The notes below the pieces were generated by a model, which saw only the letters and a list, made by a program, of their open reading frames with translations, did no database searches and had not been told where the DNA came from. Shown piece after piece: positions 34,501-46,237 of a stretch of DNA of 64,000 nt; position 1 is the stretch's first letter; every line of letters begins with the position of its first letter. A program made the translations under genes and the position numbers. This DNA is from Lactuca virosa (Eukaryota; Streptophyta; Magnoliopsida; Asterales; Asteraceae): NCBI GenBank assembly GCA_928212115.1, contig CAKMRJ010000001.1, forward strand, positions 374,205,222 to 374,269,221, in the 5' to 3' direction.

Positions 34501-37500
34501 ACAACTAATAAGCAAAAGAATTACCTCAAGAAATGGGTTCCAATTTTGGCACTTCTTCAAGTCAAGTCCTGTGAGCTCCTTGGCATACCTAGAAATTGTA
34601 ATTTAAATAATATAAGAAAGAGAAGATATTTATAAGGATAAAATTAATCATACAAAAAATGAACCTTGAAACAGTTTGAACTAGGGTAGATTTGTCTACA
34701 GAAGGATCGTTGCCATCAATAGTGTCCCATGAACCTCCAATTGCCATGAATGAACTCCCATCTTTGAGAAAAGCAAACCTCAGCATATTGCAGAGATGGG
34801 GAACGCGATCCTCATAGTTTCTTTCGGATGATAGCTCCTCCAAAGCATTATTGCTAAGCCCACTCATTAATATCATCTGATATTAGGATATACAAAGGAC
34901 AAGTATGTAAATAATCAGTTATACACTTGTTAGTTAGACTGTTGTTGGTGAGTTAGTTAAGTGGTTGGAAAGTTAGTTAATATCTTTACCTTGGCATTCC
35001 ACCGAGTAGTTCCACTTTCCAATTTTCCAATACCATCAGCCACTGTTTTGGTGGCTGTTTGATTCTCAGTTGTCGTGTCCTCTTGAACAATATCATGCTC
35101 AAAACTGTTCAACAGCACCAAAGTTGTTGATATTATTGAGGTGACAAACAAAAAAAATAGAAACAAAACAAAATAAGAGGAAACATACCTGATAGGGGTA
35201 TTGAAAGGAATACGAAGCTCCTCCCTTGACCAATTAACAACCACCTGAAACAGTTTTCACTCAAATGAATGATGACAATAATGAAGAATGAAGGAGATAT
35301 TGATTTGTATAAAGACAATGTACCTTGGTACATTCTGGGGAAATAAAAAGCCTAGGATACCGTTTATCCATAGACAAATAATCCCTCTCAGTGTCTACCA
35401 AATTGGATGAATAAACCTGCAAATATACCAATTCAAATCATTGAAAATGACTGACAAGAAACAAGCATTCAAGTGTAATGAGCAATTAGAAGCATCGAGA
35501 AACTAGCCACGAACAAAATGTCTTGGAATCTTTAAAGCTTAAGTCTTTATTGTACGAAGAGAATGAACTCAAAGATGAAATACAAAATAATTCTACAGCC
35601 ATCTTCATCAACTGGAACAACAACCACCTTATATCGCCCAAAAACACCATCAATGGAAATCAATAGATGTTGCACAGAAAGGGTAAATGAAGGGCCAATC
35701 AGATAATCCCAGAATTTACACCATAGCTTAGAGCAAAAAGACAATGGAAGCAAGGACAAATAGCAAACAAACAGAGGGATGACAATGAAGGGAAAGTCAA
35801 CAGAGAGAATTGGAGGTCAGGATGAGGATACTCAATATATAGAAGCTTTCAGAAGGCAGGTCCTCTGAAAGGAGAAATGAAGAGGTGTATATTGAACGAC
35901 AAAGGTCATATGTGTCTTTTTACCTTGCAGACATATTCTCTTCGTTTTTCTTTGACAGGTGAATGACGCCTTCAGTTCAGCATGACATATGACAGAACAT
36001 CAAGTTAGTTATGAAGGCTCCAAGATACACACATACACTAACACAGAGCTATACACAAAAGTAAGCAACAAATTCCACCTATGCGAAGAAGCTGGTGATT
36101 CCCGCCTTAAAGTCCTCCCAGCCTTGACCGATGTTGACCCACCTCGGTCCCTAGAGATTCTTGGTGGGGTCCGCTCCCTTCTTACTTCAAGACCACGTTT
36201 CCTTTCCTTCTCCCGTCTTTCCAACATTATTTCCCTTTCCCTCCTTCTCTCTCTTTCCCTTTCCCTTTCCCTTTCCCGTTCCCGTTCTCTTTCCCGCTCT
36301 CTTTCCCTTTCCCGTTCCCGTTCCCGTTGGCGTTCCCGTTCCCGCTCCCGTTCGCGTAAAATCTCCCTGCGGCGGTCTTCCTCTCGTCGTTCGATTTCCC
36401 GGTCCAGCCTGGCATAACCATCGCGTGCCAGCATGTCACTTGGATAGTCTGAGTCATGAAGTGACTTTCCAGAAGCGTACGCCCTGCCAGGTGGCAGGCT
36501 AACACCATATCCAGGATTTGCATAGACGAGATCTTCCACATCTCTCCGTGGGGCAGCTCCTAGAATCGAGGGTGTGCCACTGATCATTGACATGGCATGA
36601 AGATCAGCATCCATTCTTCCTCCATATGGCAGAAGTTCTTGGCCTCCATGACGAACAGTAGCTGCTCTTGCTAGATAATCAGCTTGTCTGCCATAAATGT
36701 TTTGCTACTTATGAAGATTATGGATAGTTAATTAATATATATGTAGATTATCTATTGTATTTGTATCCTTGTGGATGGGAAGATGTAAAGAATGGTCAAA
36801 ACATATTGAAGGATAACATAAGGAATGGAATAAAAAGTCAAAGTCAAAGACATGTAAAGTAGTATACCTAGAACTCCCATCTACAGAAGCTGACTGGAGT
36901 GACTGAGCATGGAGCAGTTCTTGGCGTAGTGCTGATGCTGCATCTAAACGATCATAAATGTCCGGCTGTACACAAATGTTACACATCAGCAAAACTGATT
37001 GGAGAAATTTGATGTAAAAAGATTAAATTCATGCACCCAAAACCTGATGTTGATGACCAAAAGCAATGGAATCAGCAAACCGAACAGATGACTCGTTTTG
37101 CAAATCTCTCCCAGAATATGCACTTGCTCTTTCAGTATATGGGAGTCTATCTCTATCCCCTGATGGATAATCAGTTAGCATCTTTTCCCCTTTCTGCCCA
37201 TACTTTTGGGTAGCTGCAGGGTAGTCCCCAGATGTGAATTTTGGTGAGTCTTGCATGGTTGAACCATAGCCACTTCGACCTTCCAAAATAGAAGGTCCAG
37301 CTCCTTTGCTACTTGTAGGTGGAACCTGGAAAGATGACATGATAATTAACAAATTCTTTAACTTTCATATTTAATCACAAGATGCTCATAACAGATTATA
37401 CAGTTTACTAACCTGCAGAGCACTGTTGAGTGCAGTTGAACCATACACAGAAGTATATTGACCACCATAATGAGTTCCAGCAGATGGATGACCACCTAAC

Positions 37501-38279
37501 AAGGTTGAATGACGTGAAGCAATGGGCATTTGAGAGGCAGCATCAGCTCCCAGCTTCATAAGATAAACAATGAGCCAGAAAGCACAAAAAGGTTGAAAAA
37601 TAATTGTAGTAGGTGTTTCACTAAAGATGTTACAACTACAATAGTAATGACTTCTTCCACTGAAAAGATAAACATTACAAAAGACTAATTATAAAACCGT
37701 ACAAGTTTAGTTGTCAAAAAACAATTTTTTTCTGGCAGACATTGTTTTTAGAGTTTTGTACTTCCTAAAGAAACTTTGTATGCTGAAATGAAATGAAATT
37801 TGAACTTAAAAGCCGTCACATTCTACCTCATAAGCCTTTAGGTGAATATTTTCAGCAAAAAGGAGCACAATGTGGTATCCTAATACGCAATGAAATCAAC
37901 CACATAACAGAAATACTAGATATATAAATGTAAGAAGTTTGCCATGACAGCCATTTTCCTAAACAGAAAAAAACCTAGTTTTTCTCCAATCACTCTCTCT
38001 ATATAGGTTTCCAAATCCAAACTAATCACATGTATTTTAATTCAAATGTTACTTTCAACTTGACCACTTAAGGTATCAAGCCGGATTGGAAAGTCATGTT
38101 CTATTACTTCTTCTTGATTCATATGGCATATCGTTCAATTGTAACAACTACACTCACACGTAAAGGAGTTAAAACAGCAAGCTTACATTTTGACCGTAGG
38201 CAGATTGACCAGAGTAGGACTGTGGCTTTGGCTGTTGCTGTTGCTGCCCATACGAATTATTCCCCCTGGAAGAATACAT
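31559..38279 (-). CDS. RSA1: CCAR1-like nuclear protein, EMB1579/RSA1 homologue (20 coding exons)
   Basis: Exons (high to low): 38187-38279, 37413-37553, 37044-37325, 36868-36965, 36079-36687, 35924-35969, 35324-35416, 35189-35244, 34990-35104, 34665-34876, 34525-34588, 34269-34442, 33114-34199, 32945-33019, 32754-32828, 32317-32664, 32032-32238, 31904-31945, 31729-31791, 31559-31648. All phases agree, giving 3969 nt and 1322 residues, close to the ~1340 I recall for Arabidopsis EMB1579/RSA1. The ATG gives MYSSRG, a start I recall from the family. Features: Gln/Tyr/Gly-rich N-terminus; Arg-Glu repeat tract (~315-354); S1-like segment (~420-480); DBC1/CCAR1 segment (~505-640); long Lys/Glu-rich disordered region (662-1190); C-terminal EF-hand with loop DRNRVGYIRVED (~1264-1275). 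The Arabidopsis protein is nuclear and reported to act in salt response and embryo development. All introns are GT-AG except one GC-AG (32239-32316). Homology is from memory. Confidence 0.9.
36235..36357 (-). repeat. Arg-Glu codon repeat in exon 5
   Basis: A CCCTTT/CCCGTT-type hexamer repeat on the plus strand encodes an alternating Arg-Glu run on the minus strand. It is low complexity, prone to length change, and opens long spurious frames on the other strand. Confidence 0.9.
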
Positions 38280-38311
38280 TCTTTTTCACGAGAGCTAGAA
38301 ATCCAGACAAC

Positions 38312-38580
38312 CTACAAAACTTTCAAAGATGTCAATAAAAAGGAACACATAACCCAATTCAATTTGTACAACAGACATTCAATTCACTGCTAAATGATTA
38401 CTTTGATTGCTACGGTATCGTTCGTAGGGGAAAATAAAGGTATGTCCGGCAAACGTTTAAAATTGGATTGAAACAAAATCAGCATAGAGTTTGACCTCAG
38501 TTCGACTGATGAAGCCTAAATTCCATGCTCCCAAGAAGTGCCTACGCTATCATAAAGATGTATGGTGGAATCTGACGTAC
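38312..38580 (-). other. Intron in the 5' UTR of the EMB1579-like gene
   Basis: A donor ACAG|GTACGT lies at 38580/38581 and an acceptor TTTTGTAG|G at 38312/38311, 32 nt before the start codon. The upstream non-coding exon is about 38581-38690, placed from the GC-richer block there; the transcription start is not determined. Leader introns of this kind often raise expression in plants. Confidence 0.65.
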
Positions 38581-38809
38581 CTGTAAAACCGATTACGGCG
38601 AAGGTTTTCGTCGTTGCCGATCGCCAGCCTAATTCACCAATCGAACAATGAAAGCCAATTTGGGGAAAGGCCTTCAGCCCTAGTTTCGTTTATACCATTA
38701 CCAGCTCAATTTGAGCGACTTTACACGGCCCTTTCAAACTTGGGCCCTGGTCAAAGGTCATGATTAAATTACGAGATTGCACTGAGATATTCTCGTTTTT
38801 GAAGTTTAA

Positions 38810-39474
38810 GGGGTGTTTGGGAGTGTTTTTTTAATTCTAAAAGTGCATTGGTTTATAGTTTTAAGGTGATTGGATTAGTTTTAAATAAGTCAGTAAGTTA
38901 AAAAAAGTGTTTGACTTAAAAATTCATTTCTAAGATATTTTGATTAAAAAGTTAAAAACAGTTGCAAAAAGTCAAGTTTTACATGTTTTTTAAGTCTGTA
39001 GGGAGTGGCCGCGGTTTCTAATTTGCTTTTTTAAATTTTTAAGGTTTTTTTCAAGTTAAGCAATGTATGGTATTTTTATTTTTAATTAATAAAATATTAT
39101 ATTTAAAAAAAATAATAAACCCAAGTAATGCAATGTAATGTTTTTGTATTTTGAAGTATTGAAAAATTATATTTTTTTATTAAAAATGAAGTTTTATTTA
39201 ATTAAATTATTAAAAAAAATGTGGCACCACTCCTTGGGTGTGGCAAAAAACCACACTTGTGTGGTAAAAAGTGATGTGGCGCACATGTGGCAGTGAAGGG
39301 AGTGCGGTTTCGGTGGCACCACTCCCTCCAGCCTAAAAAGTGTTTTTTGAAGCTAATGAAAAAGTTATTCCGAAAAGTGTTTTTGAGTTTGTCAAACACT
39401 TTTTTTTACTTATTAGTTTTTCAAAGAGTCAATAAGTCAATAAGTTGTTTTGAAAAGCAATCTCAAACACCCCC
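38810..39474. mobile_element. Tourist-like (PIF/Harbinger) MITE, 665 bp
   Basis: The ends GGGGTGTTTGGGAGTG and CAATCTCAAACACCCCC are imperfect inverted repeats flanked by TAA on both sides (38807-38809 and 39475-39477), the usual 3-bp Harbinger target. The inside is A/T-rich with a GC-richer patch (39220-39330) containing GTGGCACCACTCC words. It has no coding capacity. It lies ~120 bp upstream of the presumed first exon of the EMB1579-like gene. Confidence 0.82.
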
Positions 39475-39528
39475 TAATTAGAGTAAATTCCACCATTGGT
39501 CCCTACGCTAGCTACACTCTTTCGCCTT

Positions 39529-39888
39529 GTTCTCGAGTTTTTTTTACGAATGAAAGGAAGGTATCGGAAAGGGAATAAGAGGAAGGGGAAGATAAAGAAT
39601 GGTTAGTTTTTCTTTCTCATTCATTTCCCTCCCAATCATCCCAAAAGTAAGAGGAAATTTTTTTTTATAAAATAAGCATACTCTCCCCCTCTTAATCCTT
39701 TTATTTATTTCATTTTCCCTTTTTAAATGAAACTCGAGAACATCCATTCTTTTTCTTCTTTGTCTCTCCCCAAAAAAAAAACATACACACACACCTATTT
39801 TTTTCATTTCTCCTCCTTAAAAAAAACCCAAGAACACATATTTCTTTATCTTTCCTCCTTTTTCCTTCTTTAAAAAAACTCGAGAACA
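39529..39888. repeat. Inverted-repeat element, possible MITE (360 bp)
   Basis: TGTTCTCGAGTTTTTTT at 39529 is repeated inverted as AAAAAAACTCGAGAACA ending at 39888. Related AACTCGAGAACA or CCCAAGAACA words occur at about 39730 and 39822. No target duplication was found, so the class is unknown. Confidence 0.4.
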
Positions 39889-40240
39889 GAGTGTTTAAGT
39901 TTTAGTAAATCAATGTCAAGCATTGTTATGGTTTCAAAATCAAGTATATTTGGTTTCTACTTTAGCCACATGAACTCCGTTAGAATTCTTCATGTGCTCT
40001 ACATATGAGGGCAAATCCGTCTTTCCCACATATTTTTCTGCGAGCCAATTTCTTATTGCCAATTCAAGTGGCAGGGTCATGTTGCTTTCAAAATGTCATC
40101 TTTTTCAATGAAATTGATGCCTTCTACATGCATAAATTCTAATGTAGTTAGATGCAAGTATGGATATAAATGTCTAATTTCGGTTTCATGCACGGACGTA
40201 GGTTTTGGTGTTATCCTAATTTTTAAGTAATTAAATTCTA
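39889..40240. other. Unassigned intergenic DNA
   Basis: No ORF, RNA gene or repeat structure was seen. The last nine bases (40232-40240) are the left target duplication of the Mutator-like element. Confidence 0.6.
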
Positions 40241-40543
40241 GGGTTATTGTCACTGTAGCCCAACCAACTTATCGTTTTTATTTTAAAATGTCCTTTATGT
40301 TAGTTTTTGTAATCTAAAGGCATAAAATTTATATTTGCCTACTAAACAAGGACTAAAACATATAATAGTCGTTTCCTTAAGGATGTGGTTTTTATGAAAA
40401 AGAAAAAAAAATAATTAAAGGTGTGGCTTTTTTGTATTAAAAAAAATCATTTTGAGATCCCACTGGAGATAAGTTATACCTAATTCCAAAATCCAATTCA
40501 TTTAAACTATCTTCGTCTCCAACCATCATCTACTCAATTTTCT

Positions 40544-40972
40544 CTAAAGATCCTCCAATCTTTCTCTGTCATCTCCTCCGGTTTCATTGAATGCAACAGC
40601 CTCTTTTGGCCTGTCCCCAATCCCATCCTTCTTCCTAATCTCGTCTCTCAACTCTTTCTCGTTCTTTGCGGCTAACTTTCTCTTATCCCGATCCATATCA
40701 GCATGAAAACCTCTTCCAAATATAAGATGAGCCTCGTGAGAGTTTCGATAAAGAATATTCATATCACGAGAAGTGTCCCCGGTGTTCCACTTTGATTTAC
40801 AGGGGCATTTTTCCAGTTTATTGGATTTAGATCTCCCCTTTGTTCTTGAAAGTTGTTTTTTTATTTGGGTTTTTAGTTGGAAGATTGATAGGGGGCAGTG
40901 GTCGATGATGGTGTTCGGTGGATTAGGGCATTTATGATCTGTTTTGTTGGTCATAATAAGTTGTGTATCCAT
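40544..40972 (-). CDS. Unrecognised 142-codon ORF in the Pack-MULE
   Basis: ATG at 40972, stop at 40544, no interruption. The N-terminal half is basic with a few Cys residues (KCPNPP, KCPCKSKW). The C-terminal ~70 residues are highly charged and look helical (KLAAKNEKELRDEIRKKD). I recognise no family. It starts only about 60 bp from the divergent RING-ligase fragment. It could be a captured exon, a chimera of captured pieces or chance. Length in such A/T-moderate DNA and the coherent charged tail are mild support for captured coding sequence. Confidence 0.4.
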   Translation of the reverse strand: MDTQLIMTNKTDHKCPNPPNTIIDHCPLSIFQLKTQIKKQLSRTKGRSKSNKLEKCPCKSKWNTGDTSRDMNILYRNSHEAHLIFGRGFHADMDRDKRKLAAKNEKELRDEIRKKDGIGDRPKEAVAFNETGGDDRERLEDL

Positions 40973-41030
40973 TAGATCTCAAAGAATAAAATACAAATTG
41001 AAGAAATTGAGATACAGAAAACACAGTTAG

Positions 41031-41482
41031 ATGGAAGAAGGAAGTGAGTCAACGAGATATTGGTGCCATGCATGCAACAAAGTAGTCAAAATGTTTACAG
41101 AGGCTAAGACGATCAAGTGTTTGTCATGTAACGACGGATTCGTGGAGGAACATGATAACATAAGGGTTGATAATCACAACCACTAACACCAACTCGCCAA
41201 AGATTCAGAATCTGACATTGTTATGTCATCGTTGGCTCCAGTTTTATGGTGGTTGTGGTGGAAATTCATTTGACTCCTCCAGCCGCGGTCCACAAAACAA
41301 TCTAATCATATCCCTAGGTGATTACTTTGTGGGTCCCAAACTGGAGTTACTCTTACAAATTCAGGCGGCGAATGATCCAAACTGGTACTAAACACTACCA
41401 GCAAAAAAAGAGGCGGTGAAGACTATGCGGACGATGAACATCAATGGTTGGATCTTCATAGTTCAGGTATAGTTTGCAAGGT
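41031..41482 (+). pseudogene. Captured fragment of a RING-type E3 ubiquitin ligase gene
   Basis: It starts with ATG 41031 and a zinc-ribbon N-terminus, YWCHACNKVV then IKCLSCNDGFVEE, as in plant RING E3 ligases of the RHC/RDUF type. In shifted frames follow SLGDYFVGPKLELLLQ and NDPNWY with PAKKEAV, which in the family reads SLGDYFVGPGLD...NDPNRYG. Then WLDLHSS plus 'CK' near 41447-41480 matches the end of the RING (WLELHSSCPVC). Most of the RING itself is deleted, and stops and frameshifts are present. The family transfers ubiquitin; this fragment could not. The assignment rests on remembered family motifs. Confidence 0.78.
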
Positions 41483-41707
41483 ATCAATTACCTTCCTTAA
41501 GATGAATCAAAAATCAAAAAAGCTTCACATTCTGTCATTGTCAACACCAACTGGATCTTCGGAGAATATGGTTCATCCCGAAAACTCTCTGGAACTATCC
41601 TTTGGCCTTTTAACAGTCTTTTCTCATCAACATCAACACGCGTGGCATATGACATGTCATATTTATTAAGTGACATAGAGGTTTAAGGAAGGGGTTCACC
41701 GGGTGAC

Positions 41708-44146
41708 TGTAACGCCCGTAGATTCAGGCTAGTCAATTTAGAGACGATAAGCGTCAAAAATGACTTTTTAATAGAAGATTATTTAGAATAAATAATCTTA
41801 ACCAAGTCATAGTATATGTTACAAGGGTTCCGTACATATAAAGAACGTCGAAGTTCGAGTTATTACGAAGAAGTTATGGTCCGTCGAAGTTTTACGGCAA
41901 AACCGGCACGGCACCGGGAGACGTAAATAGTGAATTTACGGTAGAAGACTTTTTAGCCTTAGTGATCTAAACAAAATTTATAGTATACGTTAAACCGAGA
42001 ACGTACAAAAAAAGAACACCCAAATCTGACTTCGTATGAGAAAGTTATGAATTTTCTAAGATTTGGCATAATAACAGTGCACGACCCGAAACTCGAATTT
42101 TAGATCGAGCGGTTTTTAGCCTACGTGACCTAAATGAGAGTTGAAGATCTCATTAATAGGAACTCAACAGTAAAAAGACAAACGAAAACGAAGTCCGTAT
42201 GTAGAAGTTATGAATTTTACACGTACATTTAACAGTATAATCTCCTCGTACTGTTAAATTTAAGATTGGTCGAGAATTAGCCGACGGAGTCAATATGAAA
42301 GTTGTAGATCTTATTTTTACCTACGCGTGGATATAAAGAACGTCGAAAACGGAGCTCGTATGCGAAAGTTACGGGGTTTAGAAGTCGGCAGGGTGCTGCT
42401 GCAAAAGGGGTGACGTGGCACAATCTTGGCTATTGCTTTCTCCCCAAGGCTTGCCACTAGATGGTGACATGTGGCACTAAATTCAGCCATATTTCACCCT
42501 ATAAATACAACCCCTTCCACCCTCATTTCTTCACACCTCCACCCTTCTCTCTCTACTCTCTCTCTAAACCTCCCAAAACTCCCCTAGCGCTAAAAGAAAG
42601 CCCCGGAGCGCTCGACGGCTCCGAGAAGAACAGCTTTCGGCTCGGAAGTTCTGCCCCTGCAGAGCACGGCTTCTAGCCAAACCCCCTCGTAGGTAAGATA
42701 CGCCTACCTAATTTTTAATATAGCTTTTATTTAAATATAGTAACGTTATTAGGACCTTATAATAATTATTTGAGCTATTATTATGGGTTATATAAGTGTC
42801 GTTATAATATCTTTTTTAACCACTCGCGGTACGGGGAATCCGGTTTGAAAGGCCGCCTGGGTTGTTGAATTTCAAAAGTGTTATATGCCAAAATGATCCT
42901 GCCCTCCAATGTTTTATGTCTGGCCCCTGTCTGTACATAGTGGTTGAAAAATATTGTTTAAACGCTTATATAATAATAATAATAATAAGACTAATAATTA
43001 GTCACGGTAAATATTAGACTAAAATCTAGTGGTAATAATACTAGGTTTCGTCGAAGGAAATTATTTTAAAGTAAACGAAGCGTTGTCCGAGTACCGAGTC
43101 ACCACCTTATCAAGTGAGTGCATGGTCTCTTTCATCTTACACATAGATATGAAGTATTTAATATAAATTACGTGCTATGTGTGCATATTGTCTGTATACT
43201 TGCCGTCTGTGCTGGGTGAAAGATTTTTATACATGTTTTAAATGATTTTAAACTGTATATGTATTTTATATCTACAAAATGTGTTGGGTAAAACATAGGT
43301 AGATGAAATAGTTGATGTGTGACAAAAACAAAATGATGAGAGGTGATATAGACCATGAGATAAGGGTGAGAGGTAAACCATGAGGGAAGCCTTTTACCCA
43401 TGTGTTGGCCCCGTCATTCAGCAGAGTATGGATGACAACCACAGACTATTCTAGACAGTCCAGTGGACACTAGCAGGCTCGCAACCTGTAGGTGTTTTGA
43501 AATGTGTGCTCACCAGCTGTACTCTAAAAACCCCTTGACATGTGTTGTGAGAGGAGTCTCGGAATCGATACTGTCGATAAAAGAGAATAACCATGTCGAC
43601 TATGAGACTTAGTGCCTATTGAGTAAACCATGGCATCGATGGACTTCGTGCCGATTCCTTAGGATAATCCTTAGGAATGAATGAACGATGAATAGCTGAT
43701 TCTTAGGGTAGATCCTTAAGAGTAAATAAGATAATGGGGATGGGTAATTGGGTTGATTGATTGTTTGATGATTAAACATAATGATTATATTATTGTGGGT
43801 TGAAAACCCTATGTACTCAGCAGGTTTCCCAACCTGACCCACTCAAGCTTATTTGTATCACAGGTGTCGATATGAAGCTACTTTACACTGAGAGATTTAA
43901 AAAAGATGTAGATCACTAGTGTAAATGAATGTAAGTTCTGTTTATGCTTATGTTTCTGTATTGACGATGACATCCCAAGGTTTTGAAAATGAATAAAAAT
44001 ACATTTCTTCGGAAATGCTTTGATAATGTATTTATCATGTTTTTCTGGGAACAAATTCCGCAACATTTTTATTAAAATAGGTACTCTGATTTTTATAAAG
44101 CATAAACAAAATCGGTCTTTTTGGCCGTGAAAATGGGGATGTCACA
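41708..44146 (+). mobile_element. Solo LTR (2439 bp) inside the Pack-MULE
   Basis: TGTAACGCCCGTAG at 41708 and GGGATGTCACA ending at 44146 with perfect duplication GTGAC (41703-41707, 44147-44151). A TATA-like CTATAAATAC is near 42500, followed by a CT-rich start region. No coding domain. It lacks the GTACGC words of the other gypsy LTRs, so it is a different family. Confidence 0.9.
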
Positions 44147-45476
44147 GTGACCCCTTCGCTTTCAAAAATAGGACCTTTTAAAACCATAAAAGTATAGTTT
44201 ATACCCTTAGAAAGCCAAAAAAAATAACAACAAGGCCCTTTTACAATAAAAGCCGAAAGTTTGTTGGGCTACATTGACAATAACCCTAAATTCTAAGGGT
44301 GCGTTTAGTTATGGAAAAATGGAAGGTTTTCCGGAAAAAATTTCCAAGAAAAATGAGAATTTTGAAAACACGTTTAGTTCAACAATTTTTCTACATTTTT
44401 CACGGAAAATGAAAATTTTCTTTTTTCTAAAATTACAAAAAACTTAAAAAAAAAATTAGAAAACCGATAATCATTGTTTTCCGCATTTTTCCAATTCCAA
44501 AATTTTTCTAAAATATAAACACACACCCAACCCCACCACCTCTACCTACCCTTACCCTAACACCCCCAACCCACCATACCCCTACCACCCACTCCCAAGC
44601 GCCGCTCCTACAAACACACACACACCTCTATCACCATTACTACTGCAATCACCTACCTACCATCATCACCACCACCACTACCCCATCAGCGCCACCACCA
44701 CCACTACAATGTAACACTCCAAATCAGGTATTACTCATTAGACCCTTGAAAAGGGAAAAGATGGCATAAAAGGACCCTTAGTACGCGGGGCGTACTCCAG
44801 GAGTACGCTTAGCGTACTAAGGATGCATGATCGTGGAGGGTGGTCGCGTACGCAGGGCGTACGTGGAGGTACGCGGGGCGTACGCAACAGAGGAACAAAA
44901 CCCTAATTCTCAGACTTTACACCTATTTAAACACTCTTAAGCCTCTTGGACTAAACCCTAGTCAGCATCCCCATTCTTATTTCACCCTTCTACACCATAG
45001 ATACTTTGTAAGAGTGTTTTTGAGCTTAAGGAGTGTATTTGTGGCCATTTTAGTGTACATTCAAGAAGAAGAGGTTACTAAGTAAGCTTGGAGTGGCATT
45101 AGGCTTCAAGGATCTGCATCTAGTTCACCTTGAAGAGCTTCTGGAGGTATAAAGCTTTGATCTTTTCCATCTTATTCATTAGATCTAGCTAGGGTTTTCT
45201 ATTTTGTCCCTTTAGTTGGTTTTGGACCTTCTCTTGAGAGTTGAGCAACTCCAGAGGCTGAAATGGTTAGATCTGAACTTTGTGAGCATGTTGGATGCAT
45301 AAAGGTGCTAGCTTGAAGAGTATACAGACTCCATGCATGAGTTTGAATCTTTATATGAAGTCCTAATGTGAAGAATGAAGTTTTTAAGTCCCATATAGCA
45401 TGCAAGGGCATAAAGTTGCCAACTTTATGCCCTAGGATGTCTTAATGAGCTCATATATGATATTGGACGTTAGAAC

Positions 45477-46237
45477 TGTTAGATAAGGTGTCTAAGTCCA
45501 TAACTATATTTGGTATGTACTTGACCCAGTTTGGCATGGTCCATTTGGGTTGCATGGCATCGCAACAATTGGATAGACAAAATGAGAAAATGACACTTAT
45601 GATTTGTTAATATATTATAAGTTCTAATATATTGATATGAAATCATATTATTTAATTAGTATTGATCAAGAATTAATTTTGTGATTAATATAGACTAATT
45701 AAATATATGGGGATTGATTATGTAAATAATTCATTCTTATATAGTGGGCTTATGATCCATGATTCACAAGATTGGGCTAAGTCTCATTGGGTGCTCCATG
45801 GAGGTTAAAACCCATGGGTCATGGAGGAAATGAAAAGCCATGCACATTAGGGTTACATGGTGTAACCCTATATGTGGCACACTATATAAAGAGCCCCATG
45901 GCTAGCAAAAAGCGGCCACTAAGACTAAGTAAGGAAGGCTAGTTGATTTTTTGCTCAAGTGTACTTCTCTCAAGTTATTCCAAGAGTTGTGGTGTTGTGT
46001 GAAGCATTTGAGGCATCACATTTGGGGTGCTAGGCTCACAAGGTCTTCAGGAACTCAAACAACAAGAAAGGTATGTCATTCTACTAGTTTTTATATTACA
46101 TGTACCCCAATCACATGCTAGTTAGGATGTAAACATTGGAAAATGAATATTTGCATGTATATTAGAGAAAACATAGATCCAAGGTTTCTAGGGTTGCATG
46201 TACACCATAGGAGTGTTAGAATGCTCAAATCCCATCA
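45477..46237 (+). mobile_element. Copia-type solo LTR (761 bp), innermost of the nest
   Basis: TGTTAGATAAGGTGTC at 45477 and AAATCCCATCA ending at 46237 with perfect duplication AGAAC (45472-45476, 46238-46242). The start and the following CCATAACTATA..TTGGTATGTACTTGA are clearly related to the LTRs of the copia element at 49270-62372, so it is a diverged relative. Confidence 0.9.

Larger units (their letters stand above)
40241..44286. mobile_element. Pack-MULE-like Mutator element carrying host gene fragments
   Basis: A perfect 9-bp duplication TAAATTCTA (40232-40240 and 44287-44295) flanks long terminal inverted repeats. The left start GGGTTATTGTCACTGTAG matches the reverse complement of the right end at all but one position, and a weaker match extends for about 100 bp. 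These are Mutator hallmarks. No transposase is present. Instead the inside holds an unrecognised 142-codon ORF and a fragment of a RING-type E3 ligase gene, so it is best described as a Pack-MULE. Without the later solo LTR (41708-44146) it measures about 1.6 kb. Confidence 0.87.

Noticed and set aside
35989..36502. Plus-strand frames rich in Ser-Leu, Arg-Ser or Pro-Phe repeats
   Set aside because: Antisense of exon 5 with its Arg-Glu codon repeat; an SR-protein-like appearance is an artefact.
39001..39330. A second MITE nested in the Tourist-like element (GGGAGTGG ... CCACTCCC)
   Set aside because: The inverted match is only about eight bases and no target duplication is visible.
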